From the NCBI RefSeq assembly GCF_047495875.1, contig NC_092461.1, positions 93,564,431-93,628,430 on the forward strand: 64,000 nt of DNA. Direction: 5' to 3'. The number at the start of each line of letters is the position of its first letter. The stretch's first letter is position 1. The notes beneath the pieces were generated by a model. That model had not been told where the DNA came from. It ran no database searches and worked only from the letters and a program-made list of their open reading frames with translations. The DNA is from Pithys albifrons albifrons (Eukaryota > Chordata > Aves > Passeriformes > Thamnophilidae). Position numbers and translations under genes: made by a program. Shown piece after piece: positions 22,209 through 34,969 of the stretch.

Positions 22209-25200
22209 AATTTTTATCAAATGACTTGGATTTTTGGTTGTTTGTTTTCTGGGAGGAGGAGTGCAGTCACTTTTGTGTGAATTTGCAGCATAACAGGCTT
22301 TGAAGGAATAATTTTTGTGAGGCTGAAATCTAGCCTTGCTACTAACTTAACTCACTCTGACCCAGGGCATAAATTTTTTGGAGCACATCTACGCAAGCCT
22401 TGTCAGTGTTGTGTATCCTCACATATGTGGAAAGGCTAATAGAAATCTGAGAGGAGAGTTAACCCTGCTTTCTTTTCACTCTATTTTCTGAACGTTTCCT
22501 TCTACTGTATCTTTTCTCTCTTGTTGGGGCTTTATTTATTTATCAAGAAGGAAGAAAAAGTAAAGATCACAAAGGAAGAATAATAATTTATTTCCTTGCA
22601 ATGCACAAGCATCATGGAATATACATGGGGATGATACTCTGTAAATTATGAAAATCTTGTGGTTTGCACATTTTTTAAGTATTAGTGTGAAAATTACACA
22701 GTTCTCAGGGGAAGGGAGTATTTTTTTTTAGTGATTCCATTGTCTCAATAACCTTCTCTCCTTTGCTTTTCCTATTTGTTTTGGTGTATTTTTTTTTGTT
22801 TGTTTATTTTTTTCAAGTTGCTGTCTTGTACTTTTTAACCTTCATCCACAGCAAACAAAGAAGGATTGCTGCTACCAGCTAAGGTAACAGCAATTACATT
22901 TCCTTCCCGGTTTGATTCAGAAATCATCTATATGTTGAAACTGTCAGAAAACTCCTGACAAGGCTGTCTTTGGGACTGTGGCAGATCAGCTAGAGTCAAT
23001 GAAAAGAAATACAGGTGTGGTAATCTGTCGTAGAGGTGAGGGACTGTGGTTAATGCTACTGTAAAAGGCTGGGAGAACTAGCTACAGTGTGTTCTGTCTA
23101 AACTGAGATCTTAGTCTGGCAAATTTTTAAAACCTGAGCTTAAGTTATGTATGTGTTCAAGTCAGTGAGCTTGCTTACACAGTGTACAAAGAGAAGCATT
23201 TGCACATAGCTTTGCAGGTGGCTGTTGTGAAGTCTTCACAGCTGTTTGGTTTGGGGTTTTTTCCTCTCCTGCCACCAGTGCTGTTAAGATTTGACTGGCA
23301 TATGCTTCTTAAAGAGCTATCAGAAATAATTATCATTATTGTCTAGGTAAGAGTATTGACTTTTTAAAGCTACAGTTGGACTGATTACCTGAGCCATCCT
23401 TGTGTGCAGATGAACTAGACTTCCACTCCCCAGTACTGTACCCTGATATCTCACTGCTAACTAATGGTCTGAGAAATTGCCATGACCATTGCTGGGTATT
23501 TTTGAGGAGAATACTGAAAGCAGTGGGACCACACATGCAAGTGAATCACTTCTGAATCCACAGGCATTTCATCTAAAAGCATCCACCAAGATATCTGCAG
23601 GGCTGCTGCTTCTCCTGCCCACTCTTATTCTCCAGCATTCCCTTACATAGCTCAAGACACAAAAACGTATCAGTGGGATGAGGACATTAATATGGTAGAA
23701 AACCAAACTGGTGCTCAAGAGAAGGCAGAGCTTTTGGAGTGCTCTATTGCTACTTCATATGCAGGTTCTGAGTTTTCAGCTACTTCTAGAGTTTGCCTGT
23801 GTTTTTTGTTTTAATGGGGTTTTTTTGTTTAGTACCTGAAGTGCCTTGTAATAACACTTTAGTCTCATTTTTACAAAGGGAAATCAGTTAAAACATATTG
23901 CTGAGGCCAGTAACTGTTAAAAATGCCACTGCCTTCATGGAAATAAGAAAAGAGAATAATAATTTTAGGAAATTTAAAGTAAGTTAATTAGCAAATGTAT
24001 ATTTGTGATAACACAGAAGGAGGTTTATATAGTCAGTCTGTTCTTATTTTCTTGACATCTCTTTGCTGATACCCACTTTTTAGAGTGGAAATCCACTCTA
24101 GTGGAAAAAGAGACTTACAAGAATGTTTTTAAAAATAGCTTTAAATAACAAAATGAAAGTGTGTTTTTTAATAAAAATAGTCCTACTGTAGCAGTAATTA
24201 GCCTCCTAAGGTCATGTGCTATAAAGCTGTCTGCATGCTTCTTGGATGACCAGAAGGGAAAGTACTGTACTTTCATCCTCTTACCTAATGCTTCAAATCC
24301 AAGGTAAGTATCAGTCAGTTATTAATGCACACCATGTTGAGGCTTAATGCTATTGTACTTGCTCTTTTTCAAGCTCCAGGCTGGTTGTACAAGAAAATGC
24401 TGCAGAACAGCCTTGGGAGCAAAAGTCACAATTAGGGATTATGTTCAAGCATTGAAGAAACTGTAAAAACTCTTTTGTTGTTTTCCTGTTTTTTGTTAAT
24501 AAAGGATTGCTTCATTGGTTACTTTCAAGAAAATTTCTCAGTCATCTTTAGAAAAGCTGATTTCAGTCACCTACATGTCTCAAAAGGAAAAATAAACTAG
24601 GCTGAATTTTACCTGCTTTTCATATATCACTGTTATGTCAAAGCAGCTGTTTATTCCTTAATGTGCCCTTCATTTGTCTATTGAAACAGCTTAAAGCAAT
24701 GTACTTTTTTTTTCCCCCCAAGAAGCTGGAAGCTTCCTAGCACAGCAGATAGTGTACTCCTGAATAAAGCCTCAAAAGACATCTCTGATGTTTTCATTAT
24801 CTTGTACATCAAAAAGGGGCATTAAACACAGTCAGTGCTTCCAAAATGACGGGAGGAGGGAGGAAACCTCCCCGTGTAAAGGTTAGAGGGGGATGGAAGG
24901 GATATTTTCCATGACATCACCAAGAGAAGTGGAAAAGGGTAGAGTGAGAAATAAGAGCTCACTGAAAACCAAAAAAATTCAAATTATTTTATCCATTATA
25001 AAATGTGTCTGGTTTGGAAAAAAGCTGTGTTTGTTAAAGACCTATTTGCCCCACTCTTTCAATCAGCTCTAGAAAAGAGCTGGTCCACTCTGGTGTGTGT
25101 GTGAAAATGCAAAGGTTTCTGGTTTGAACTTTAGTATTCATTTGGGCATAGAAGAGAGGTTGGATAACGAACAGGGTATTTGTTGTTCCTAACACAGTGG

Positions 25201-27703
25201 TTGGTCCATCTCCTGTTTGGCACAGAAATAGACTGAGAGAATGCACAAAAGCACATTACTGGGCACCTCTGTGGTGGCTGGCCAGGAGCCTGTTTACTAG
25301 CTATACACAGGGACTGTTGCTGAATAGAAATGGGGAAATCGGGAAGCTCCTCTGCTGGGCAGGGAGTTCTGTGGTGCTGACCTTCCCTCTTCCTCATCTT
25401 GCACCAGGCTGAGGGTATGGAAGATCTATCACTTCTGGCTTCTCTTCATTGTTTTTTAACCAACGGTCTCTGTCCTGCAAAAAAGTGAAGGTAGAGAATT
25501 TACGAGAAAAAAAATACATTGTTTGTAAAATGAAGAGTTTGGGCTGTTCTGTCTGTACCGCCCTGGGTAATATAGCCCTGGCTGTACCTCTAGAGGGAGG
25601 TCTAAACAAACCTGGTGTGGTATTAGGCACATTTTTATGCCAGTCCTAAAGACTCTTCTTGTTATTGTTATCACGCCATCTACCTTAACTAAAATCAAGC
25701 TGCAAACATGATTTAAAGGTGGACCCCTGCAAATGCTTTTCTCTGATCATTACTTCACAACACCGTGTGGGAAAAAATGCATAGATTAGAAATAAAGAAA
25801 AAAATGGCCCCACTGCTGTATTTATACTTCATATAACATATTTTAATATGTTAAACATTAAAGAAAATAGATTAAGAGTCTATGTTGATAGATTCACCTG
25901 TGGGGTTTGAAGATATGAGTATTAATTCACCTTTTGAGATTTAGGGTTTAGGATGCTAGTTGCCTTTCCCCCACCTCCAATCATTTCTATAAAAGCACAG
26001 TTTTTTGATTACAGGAAGGCCTTAGGAAGGGGCTGTATTTGTCTGTGTGTGTGGCTACTTTTTGCAGACACATAACATTGATGAGCACTTACATGTGCCT
26101 GAGTGAAATTAGATTCAAGGAACAAATATCTGCTACAAATGTCTCTCCCATGGGATGAATAACTTATACCAGCATTTCTATATAAATGTTAATAATGTGT
26201 CTGAGGTGATGACTATCAAGCAATTTTTGTGCTGTGCCACAGACCTCAACCACAAAAGTCTGACAAATGAAACCTTATCTGTCATCCTCTTTTCCAGGTT
26301 GCAATTATTGTTATTTACTTCTTTTGGCTATGAAGTGACAAAAAAAGTTGAGACTTTTTGAACCATTGTGAACATCTCTATTTCACAGTTTCATAATTCA
26401 TAAACTCCTTGTCTGATTTACTGCAAATTTGGTAGAAAAATCCTATCTCAGCTTGTGACCTAGACTACAAATCTTGAGGCCAATATGATTTGTGAATCTG
26501 GAAATTAGAACTGGGGATAGGAGCCAAATTTTATCTTATAGTGGAAATCCACATTGTAGCCTTAACTAAGGGGACTCTTGAAGTTCCTTAATATATTCTT
26601 CCCAGCCCTTCATGTCTTGAAATACAGACATATAAGGAACAACATTTTTTTTATCTCTTGCTTATTTAAAGATCCTCGAGTGAAGTGACAGAGCTACACA
26701 GACACCACTGTGCACTCAGTGTTGAGGAATATGGTATAGCCATGATGTGCTACCACTCTGTGTTTTGCAGAAGTCTCATCGTAACAGCAAACAGAATACC
26801 TTTAAAGAGGAAAAACTATCAGTATAACCCAAATTGTTGTTTGCAAAAAGGCATGTGAAACCCCTTAGCAGAAGTGCTTTTCTTGTACTTTCTGTTAAAG
26901 CAGAGCTGCAGTGGGGAAGTTGATGTGGAGAGATGCTTCATGAATCTTTCCATGGGTTCTTCCTTGCTGGTTTACAGCCATTTTGTTCAAATCTTGGAGC
27001 TCATATTTTGTCATTTTATCAGCCTTTCTTGACTATATTAGCTTCCACTTTAACACAGTGGCTTTTATAAGTGAGATGAATAGCTGACTGCTTGGTTGTG
27101 TCCTGAGGCATCTTCCAAATATAATTATAAAATGTGAATGTAATGGCTTTCTTTCTTTTATGCATAAGGTCTGTAGAATCATTATTTCAGCATAGGATAC
27201 TGTATCAGTTCATTACACTGTCAGCTGCCAGTCTTTTGATTGAGACCTGGAACCACTTTTTTTTCTAATAAGATATTGTACACTATTTGCAGTTTCAGTA
27301 TTCTCAGCTTTAGGAATGAATGAGAAACACAATCAAGGCAAGAGTATTTCAATATGTCAAACTCATTCCAGTCATTATCAGAAAATGGTGAGATGGGGAA
27401 GGACAAGTTCACCCTGGAGAAATCACTGTAACCTATATACAGCATAGAATTAAGTAACAAAGAGCAAGTGGATGTATATATTTGGTTTCTAGATGGATGA
27501 TGAATGCTTTCAGCTTTTCCATCTGTCCAGAAATGAAATGCTTTACCAATGAGTGGTGTTTTACTGCTCTTCCAATATGGTTTTTCTACATGATTTTTGC
27601 TTCACATAAATTAAATGTCACTTATTGAATTAAAAACTTTTCCCCAGATATATAGATTTATTAGGAGATTACTTTATTTTTTTTTTTCATTTTTACCCAG
27701 CAA
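22209..27703. other. AT-rich DNA without recognisable gene
   Basis: No gene, RNA gene or recent mobile element is recognised. T-rich runs are present (for example 22,786-22,816). A strong donor-like site AAG|GTAAGTAT sits at 24,303/24,304 without a convincing upstream exon. A small 8-bp hairpin (AGAGTGGA, TCCACTCT) lies near 24,083-24,100. Confidence 0.55.
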
Positions 27704-27890
27704 CCTGTCACTAGTGGGATTCCACAGGGCTCCATCTTAGGCCCTGTGCTCTTCAACATCTTCCTAAATGGATGTGGGACTGAAAGGCGTACTGAGCAAA
27801 TTTGCAGATCACACTTGAAGGAGCTGTTGACTCCCTCAAAGGCAGGGACACCCTGCAGAGAGACCTTGCAAACTAGAGGGCTCAGCAATC

Positions 27891-28363
27891 ATGAACCATA
27901 AAAAGTTCAACAAAGGGAAGTGCTGGATTCTGCACCTGGGATGGGGCAACCCTGGATGTACGGACAGACTGGGGAATGACTTACGGGAAAGCAGTGCCTT
28001 GGAAAGGGAGCTGGGGGCCCTGGTTGATGGCAAGTTGAATGTGCATCGGCAGTGCCCTGGCAGCCAGGAGGGACACCCGTGTCCTGGGGGCATCAGGCAC
28101 AGCATTGCCAGGGGTCCAGGGAGGGGATTGTCCCACTCTGCTCTGCACTGGAGCAGCCTCACCTTGAATATTGTGTGCAGTTTTGGACACCACAATACAG
28201 GAAAGGTACTAAGCTATTAGAGAACAACCAAAGGAGGGCAATGAAGATTGTGAAGGACCTTGAAGGGGAGCTGTATGAGGAGCAGCTGAGGTCACTTGGT
28301 CTGTTCAGCCTGAAAAAGAGGAGACTGATGGGAGACCTCATTGCAGTCACAACTTCCTCATGA
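27891..28363 (+). pseudogene. CR1 reverse transcriptase C-terminal remnant
   Basis: Two overlapping frames (27891-28220 and 28052-28363) carry consecutive parts of the CR1 polymerase C-terminus, so there is a frameshift near 28,100-28,150. The palm domain with its catalytic Asp pair is degraded: a deletion around 27,760-27,860 removes most of it. It is non-functional. Confidence 0.82.
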
Positions 28364-28661
28364 GGGGAGATGAGGGGCAGACACTGATCTCTTCTCTGTG
28401 GTGATCAGTGACAGGACAAGAGGGAATGGCATGAAATTGCATCAGTGAAGGTTCAGGTTGGATATTAGAAAAAGTTTCTTCACCCAGGGGGTGGTTGGGC
28501 ACTGCAACAGGCTCCCCAGGGAAGTAGTCACAGTACCAAACCTGACAGAGTTTAAGAAGCATTTGGACAACACTCTTGGACATGTGGTGTGACTCTTGGG
28601 GATGGTCCTGTGCAGGGCCAGGAGCTGAACTCGATGATCCTGGTAGGTCCCAACTCAGCGT

Positions 28662-28680
28662 ATTCTGTGATTCTGTGATT
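28662..28680 (+). repeat. CR1 3' octamer repeat (ATTCTGTG)
   Basis: Two perfect ATTCTGTG units and a partial ATT form the CR1 3' terminus, the site that primes its reverse transcription. Confidence 0.92.
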
Positions 28681-29339
28681 ATTCATCATAGGAATACAGG
28701 AGTTTCAGAGGAGTCACAGGGAGCTAAGCACCTCAATCCTATTTATTTTCAGTAAGAATGAGGTATTGATCTCTGCAATATGTTTTGAAACAAGGAGTTT
28801 CATCATGTAATTCAAAATGAGAATTATAGTAATGAGAATATGCAAACATTATTAACAATATAATCCTTTGACAGGGCAACTCAGATGAAGGGAGCTAGTC
28901 ATGGCAGGAATGATATTTCATCTATTTCACTTTGGTGTTCAGACCTGCATATAACTAACAAGTAAACCTACCTAATGAAAAATCATAGTCCTGAAATTTA
29001 ACCAACCACTAAAGGGTGCATGAAGAACAGACATAAAATAGGTTGTTTCATCTTTCCCCTCACTTACAAAATACCTGTTCAGTTTGTTTTCCCTGTCAAG
29101 AGATGGAGAGAATGGCTTTCTTTCTACACTGCAAAAAACTTTTTTCACAGAAAATGCCTATGTCTAAGGTGTTTTATTTTCAAAGGTTTATTTAAGTTTC
29201 CTTATTGTTCATTTTTCAAGAGTGGGCCTAATTCCTTAAGTGGCACAGTAAAAGCCTCTGTGTTGACAGGAAGCCTTTTACAAAGGTTAATTATTTTATG
29301 AGAAAAGAAATTACTCCTATATTGCCTGTTAACCTTTGG

Positions 29340-29374
29340 TTTTTTTTTCTTTCTTTTTTTTTTTTTTTTTTTTT
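29340..29374. repeat. Poly-T tract with two C interruptions
   Basis: About 35 bases are almost pure T. No adjacent retroposon body is recognised. Confidence 0.9.
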
Positions 29375-32300
29375 AACGGTTTCCTTCATTTATTTAACTG
29401 CTTGGGAATCACAAGTGCTTTTTCACTTTCTAATTTAGCTTATCTTTTAAATATTTTTCTCAAATCTGAACCTTATCTTGTTAATCTTGTTTGTTCTAGA
29501 GAGAATAGATTAAATTCTTTTAACTGTCCACTTTATTAAATTCCTGGTATAATTTATTAGTCTAACAAAATCAGACAAGTAGGAAATTTAATTGCTTAAA
29601 AGTGCATAACCCATTGCTACTGCTGACTTTCTCATAAATGTGTTACTTTTATGAAAGATAATGAAAATTAAAATTGTTTTCTTTTAATTAGAATTTCATA
29701 ATAAGCATTTTTCACTGCCAAAATAATTAAGTTTTCAAATGATACAGTTTTATTTAAAAATACTAACTAATCTAAGTCCTTTTTTTCTCCCCAGAAAAGG
29801 AATATCTGATTTTGTTTCAATGTAAATTGCTTCCATTTTCATCAATCTTGGTAAAGTGAAAAAACACACTGATTCTCATTGCACAAGTGAGAGAGGAGGC
29901 AAAGTGACGTGAAAGAAGGTGTTTACCTCCTTGGTGCTATTGCAGATGTTTCACTAGGATTCAAACAGCCTGAAGTTAGGAGGTTGCTTTTCTCAGTAGC
30001 TGCTGAAATAGACTGATGGGGATCCTGTAGCCTCTGAAACAAGGGTCCCAGTTTCCCTGAGTTTGACACCTAAGCAGAATGAATATCCACATTGTCCAAG
30101 ATGGCACACAAGGTCTGTAGCTGATCCAAAGAAAATACTTGCATGGATTTGTTCAACAGGGGTTTTGTGGCACTCTAGTCTGGTGTGACATTGGCAGTTC
30201 TCAGTAGTTTTTCTAGAAGGTTACAATTATGAGCTTTTAAGAACATTAGTCACACCCCATTATAAAGAGTTGGAAAGGACCTCTAGGTGCCTGACCAGCA
30301 TTCTGAAGGCAACCATTATACCAGTTTCAAAGGTGAATTCTACCCCTTTGTTTTATACCAAGCCAAATACATCCTGGAATTGGACTTTAGGGAGTTGAGT
30401 TGAGATAGGATTGAGACTCTCAATGTATACCTTGATACTGAATCTCTGTATTTGACTTGTGACGATCCTGTTAACTGCAAACACTTCTCATCAGCTTTAT
30501 CAATCCAAGTGTTTAATGCTCCACACTGCACCGTAGTCTCTACCACTAGGTTATTTTTATAGTTGTTGTCCAGCAGAATTCCTGGTCCACATCATGTACA
30601 ATCAAGGGATAATCTGCTGTCCATAAAAGTGGAGCTCCATTGAAAAACATGTCTTGTTGCAAATTTAGGTTACAGGGATTGTTATACGCCTTGCATTTTC
30701 TGCTCTTTGTGCCATGTTGTGGTGGCAGTGTTTGATTGGCTTTTATTCTACTATTGTATGCCCAAATGTATTTTCAATGGTAATTTTTTTTGTTGTTGTT
30801 TGTTTTACTTTGTTATTTTTATACTCTTCCTGTTCCCTGAATATTAAAGGGTATATTTTGACTTTAATTACTAACTTCTTGTTGCTAATGATGAGAGAAA
30901 CTTTCTGAATAATTCACTGAATTTTCATAAGATGACATAGTTCTGAAAGGTAAGATATGTCGATGAACTTTGACCAAAAGAAATGGAAAAAAAATGTAAC
31001 AGCGCTGAAACTGTTTAATTTATGTGCTGGTTATGAGTTAAAAGACATTATCATTAGCTAGATATTATTAGTAACTAAGGAGAGATTCTAGGTCTTGGTT
31101 TTATGAAGGATGAGTCTGAAGGATGAATGACTTTGAATACCCCAGAATAATTTTAACTGAATTTTATGGGAGAAAATTTTGCTTGCTTCTAAGGTAAAAT
31201 TCTCTATGAAATACACAATTTAGACTCTGTAAACCTCAAATTAAGATACTAAGCGCAATTGACTCAGTAATGAATGAATGAAGTAAAATGCATACAGTGT
31301 GCCTAACTTTCAGTGTTTAACCTTTGAGTCTAATCAAATAAGATTATAGGCTTTTGACATCAGAGTATTTTTTATGTGGTCATGGATTGTAAAAACTGTA
31401 GAGAAGTATTCATGGATGTGTTCAGTTGCTTAAGATGAAATTTACCTGAATTTTTGTGAACTCATGTAAGAAGAGATACTGCTTAGAGAGTTTTCTTTCT
31501 TATTCAAGTTACTTTTAAGTTACAGTGGAGTTGTGATAGTGTTACATCTTCTTAAAAGAAAAAGAATAATGATATAAGGAGGTGAAGTGAATGACAACTT
31601 TCTTAAGTCTTAGATTTTGGAAAATCTTCTCATCTTGATCCCCAAAATAGGCATTCTTCCTCCCACACACCTCATTTTTCTTCATGTGCAGATTTCTTGC
31701 AAATTGTGCCTGTCCATTCCAGGTTTGGGTATGACTGTTACCTGTTTTCTCTCTCTACCCTAGAAAAACATTTTTGAGAGGTGTACTGTCACCCACTTTG
31801 TCAACAACCAACTATTTGTGTGACCACACGTGCCAAAATCTTCATGATTAGTAGTCCCACTCCCTGTGTCTTTGTTTGGTTTTGCTTCCCAGCTGATATG
31901 CTAATTGCTCGTGTTTGTTATTGCAATCTGTCCTTAAATGCAATACAAAAGCACTTTGCAAAAATCACCCCCAAGGAAGGACAGAGTAGATCTTTATTCT
32001 GTGAGACCACATGCCTCTTGGAGAAAAGATAACTGTTGGGATTGTATTTTTAAAGACCTGGTGCTTTCAGAAACCTGTTAGAGAAGAAGAACCAAAATGC
32101 CCAAGTCATTCCTCTTTTTCTGATTTTGTTCTCATATAAAAAGGTTTTAATATACTTGTCTGAGACAGCACAGTATCTTCTAAAGGATCAGGCCTCATAA
32201 AATACAGTAACAGCTGTCAGAAAACTAAGTTTACTACTCAGTAGAATGCTGTGCAGTCCAGTACATAATTAGTAACATATCCCTCATCTGGGAAAGAGGT

Positions 32301-33383
32301 GAATAAAACATGTTGCCACATTTTCAAAAGAACTTCAACTCAGTTTGTGATATTCTGCTTATGTTTTGCACAAGCAGTCATTCTGGACAGGACTTTTCTC
32401 CTTGTCTTAATGTGTACGTGGGAATTACAGCTATCGTTGTTGCTTCTTATGAGCCCTCTTCATATGGTCCAATTTGGGCTTTATGCAAATAAAATCAGCC
32501 TTGTGTATCCAAGAGAATATTTTCTAGCCCTCAGACTAATGTGTTGTACGTGAGAGACATGTGGAAAGGCTCAGCAACTCTTACTCTGATTAGAGAGTTC
32601 ATGAACACCCAGAATTTACTCTGACTGTGAACACTGGCTGCAGGTGCTCACAGAGTTTTCAAAACTCAGGTTCTACTCTGCAAAACTCCTTGGTTAAAAG
32701 TGTTCTTATGGACATGGCTTAGTAGGAAGTCTTTAATACAGTTGTCTTTAGTATTCTGGCAATGGAAAGTAGCTTCCAAAGCACTGTGCTTGTAATTTAT
32801 TCTATTCAATACCTTGATTAAATGCCCTGAAAAATGTATCTTCAATTTTTTCTGTCCAGGTATCTCCAGTCTAAGCAAGTTCTTGGATTGCAGGTTTCAG
32901 TGGATGAGTAACACAACTGGGATGGAGGGGTTTTTTGAGCCACAGATTGCATAGACTCCTCCCATGTTGCAGTAATATTAAAGCTTGGTGCATCATAGAC
33001 AAGGTCTCTGGAAGTTATTTGCTTGTTTTCCTCAAATTCACCAGAACTGGGGGTTCTTCATTAACTTTTTCACAAGGTGGGAACAAAGAAAGGCTAATGG
33101 TTTGCCAGGAAGAATGCAATGCTCACAGGTCCAGTGACTGGCCCAAGAGACTTCCTCAGAAAGTGGAAATTACAGGGATTTTCCCTCTGGTTTTTATCAA
33201 GTCTAACAAAAGGATTATCTATAATATGCAATGTGTATTTTTTTTTCTCATTTTTGTACTTGGATTTTGTTTGATTTGATTTCTTTTTCTTTTCTGTTGG
33301 GACAGACTTTCTCTTCCAGCTCTGCAGAGACAGCCATGTAGGAGCCCTGAAGGCCAGAACAAAAAGTTCAAGGGAATCACTGT

Positions 33384-33450
33384 GGGCCAAATTCTCCCCT
33401 GAACTGAGCTATACCTGACTCCATTGAACTCAGTCATAACAGCATGAGAA
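33384..33450. repeat. Possible remnant of an ancient amniote repeat
   Basis: GGGCCAAATTCTCCCCTGA, CTGACTCCATTGAA and CAGTCATAACAGCATGAG recall a decayed repeat that is widespread in turtles, crocodilians and birds, with the wording 'aatctggccc ... ttcaatggagt'. The match is from memory and the class of that repeat is uncertain. Confidence 0.3.
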
Positions 33451-34227
33451 ATCAAGCAGGCTAGAAGCTGACTCTTAGTAATGCTATCGACTCCTACTAG
33501 CTCTTATCTTTGCTAAATCTTTATGGCACCGTAGGAAAGCTCATTTCATCCTCTCTTTAACTGAGCCCTTGGTATAGTCATTTTTCAATGGCACTTACAC
33601 ACCTGCAGGGGTGTGTGGGGTCTGCAGGGCTTTTTGGCTGTTGAAAAGGGACTGCTACAGGGTTAGAGCCTTGCCTTGGGGAGAGCATTGGCCTTTCCTT
33701 AGAACCAACACTAAAGTTGTCCACAGAATTTTGTAAAGTGCTTTCTGGACTGTCCTGCTTTAAAATAACTTTCAGTCTTTCTGTTTGTAGCCTTCTTTGA
33801 TTTCTGGTAAATGACCTGCTTTATTTGCTATATGGCAGGCTCCCCTCAGTTCCTCTCCTCCCCAGTCAGAGGGACCCCTGTGTGCCTTCCATTGTCCATG
33901 GTTTGCTTTGACCATTTGCCATTTTTATCTACATATTTGATTGCTCCAATTATGCCAAAGTTATCAGACTTCTAGAGAGCACACATACAACCACATCAAA
34001 AGGCTCATTGAGGAAAGTGAGTCCATCAGTGTACACACAACTGTAACACCTGGAAAAGCACTCTTGCTCTCATTCTTCTGCATTGTCTCGTTTTGCCTCA
34101 GTCTGGCCTTGTGATAATAAATCATGTTCTATCCTTTAACCTGGCCTGCTGTCCCTTCAACCTTATTTAGAAGCTTGACTGAGTTGGGAAAGGAAATTGG
34201 AAGAAGCGTCTTTAACATTTCCTGTTG

Positions 34228-34232
34228 CTTCT
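34228..34232. repeat. Target-site duplication CTTCT (left)
   Basis: CTTCT here and at 34965-34969 flank the minus-strand solo LTR exactly at its TG...CA ends. Confidence 0.85.
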
Positions 34233-34964
34233 TGTGCTGGTTTAAAGGTAAACTGGCAGGAGAAATGAACCCAACACAAAAGAGATTATAAATCAGAGTT
34301 ACAATTCAATAAAAATATTACGATAACTGCAATGACACAAAGAGAAATTGGTTTAACCCACAAAACCCAGAAGTATAACCCAGCACCATAGGGAACAAAC
34401 ACAATGGTGTTTATTAGCCCCTGTGCTGAGACCCATGTGGTTCCCCTGAGTCCAAAGCAAAAGGAAGTGAAAAACCTGTTGGTGCAGATGATGGTTGCAG
34501 TCTGGTCAAGAGTGGTGGTCTCCTCCTGTTGAGGTTCTGGTCCTCTGGTCCTCCTCTGGGTCCGATGAGAGGTTCCCAGAGGTCTTCAAACCCCAAGATT
34601 GTATATCTTCAGGTCCACGTGGGAATGCCCAGTACCTCCCCCAGGGCAGGGAGTTACACAATGGGTGATCTGACTCTGTGAGTCATGGGGTATTTTGGAA
34701 TCATTACTGGCCCATTAGCAGACATGCCCCCTCAGGCTGGGTCTGAAGGTGCTAATGACTTCCTGGAAGGAAGCTATCAGAGCTCTTATCTCACAGGCTT
34801 CTTTAACACCCAGCTTACATCCTGAGGGGTCGGGTGTGCCCTGAGCAGCTGCTGCAAATGGTCCATTGTTAACAGTTGTTGGGAAATGAATAGAGGGCGT
34901 AGAATACACAGCTTTGGTCACACCCACACAGTGATAAACTGGTTCTGGCTGCTGAACTAGGACA
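34233..34964 (-). mobile_element. Solo ERV LTR, 732 bp, perfect 5-bp duplication
   Basis: Read on the minus strand it begins TGTCCTAGTTCAGCAGCCAG and ends TTTAAACCAGCACA, giving TG...CA ends. CTTCT is duplicated exactly on both sides. A poly(A) signal AATAAA lies at 34415-34410 on the minus strand, and a weak TATA-like stretch (GATATACAAT) lies upstream of it near 34,597-34,606. The U3 is C/T- and G-rich compared with the flanks. A 5-bp duplication fits class III (ERVL) or class I elements better than the 6 bp usual for class II. With matching duplications and no internal region it is a product of LTR-LTR recombination. It is a different family from the LTRs at 14,170 and 46-49 kb. Confidence 0.88.
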
Positions 34965-34969
34965 CTTCT
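34965..34969. repeat. Target-site duplication CTTCT (right)
   Basis: This is the partner of 34228-34232. Confidence 0.85.

Larger units (their letters stand above)
27704..28681 (+). mobile_element. CR1 LINE, 5'-truncated, with octamer tail
   Basis: It starts within the reverse transcriptase (GGGATTCCACAGGGCTCC, encoding the G-x-PQGS region) and runs through the C-terminal domain and 3' UTR to two ATTCTGTG octamers (28662-28677) and a partial third. That octamer tail is diagnostic for CR1. Translated blocks include [54 protein letters not shown] and [16 protein letters not shown]. No target duplication is seen, as is usual for CR1. Confidence 0.93.
28682..34227. other. AT-rich DNA without recognisable gene
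   Basis: The stretch is unique-looking and AT-rich, with a T run at 29340-29374 and a possible ancient repeat at 33384-33450. No exon is supported. A small GTTGGAAAGGACCTCTAGG match near 30,266-30,284 resembles a CR1 3' end but is too short to call. Confidence 0.55.

Noticed and set aside
24083..24100. Small perfect hairpin AGAGTGGA-AA-TCCACTCT
   Set aside because: An 8-bp stem with a 2-base loop is expected by chance in 64 kb and has no associated feature.
30255..30330. GTTGGAAAGGACCTCTAGG, resembling the CR1 3' end
   Set aside because: Only about 20 bases match, with no octamer and no adjoining CR1 body.
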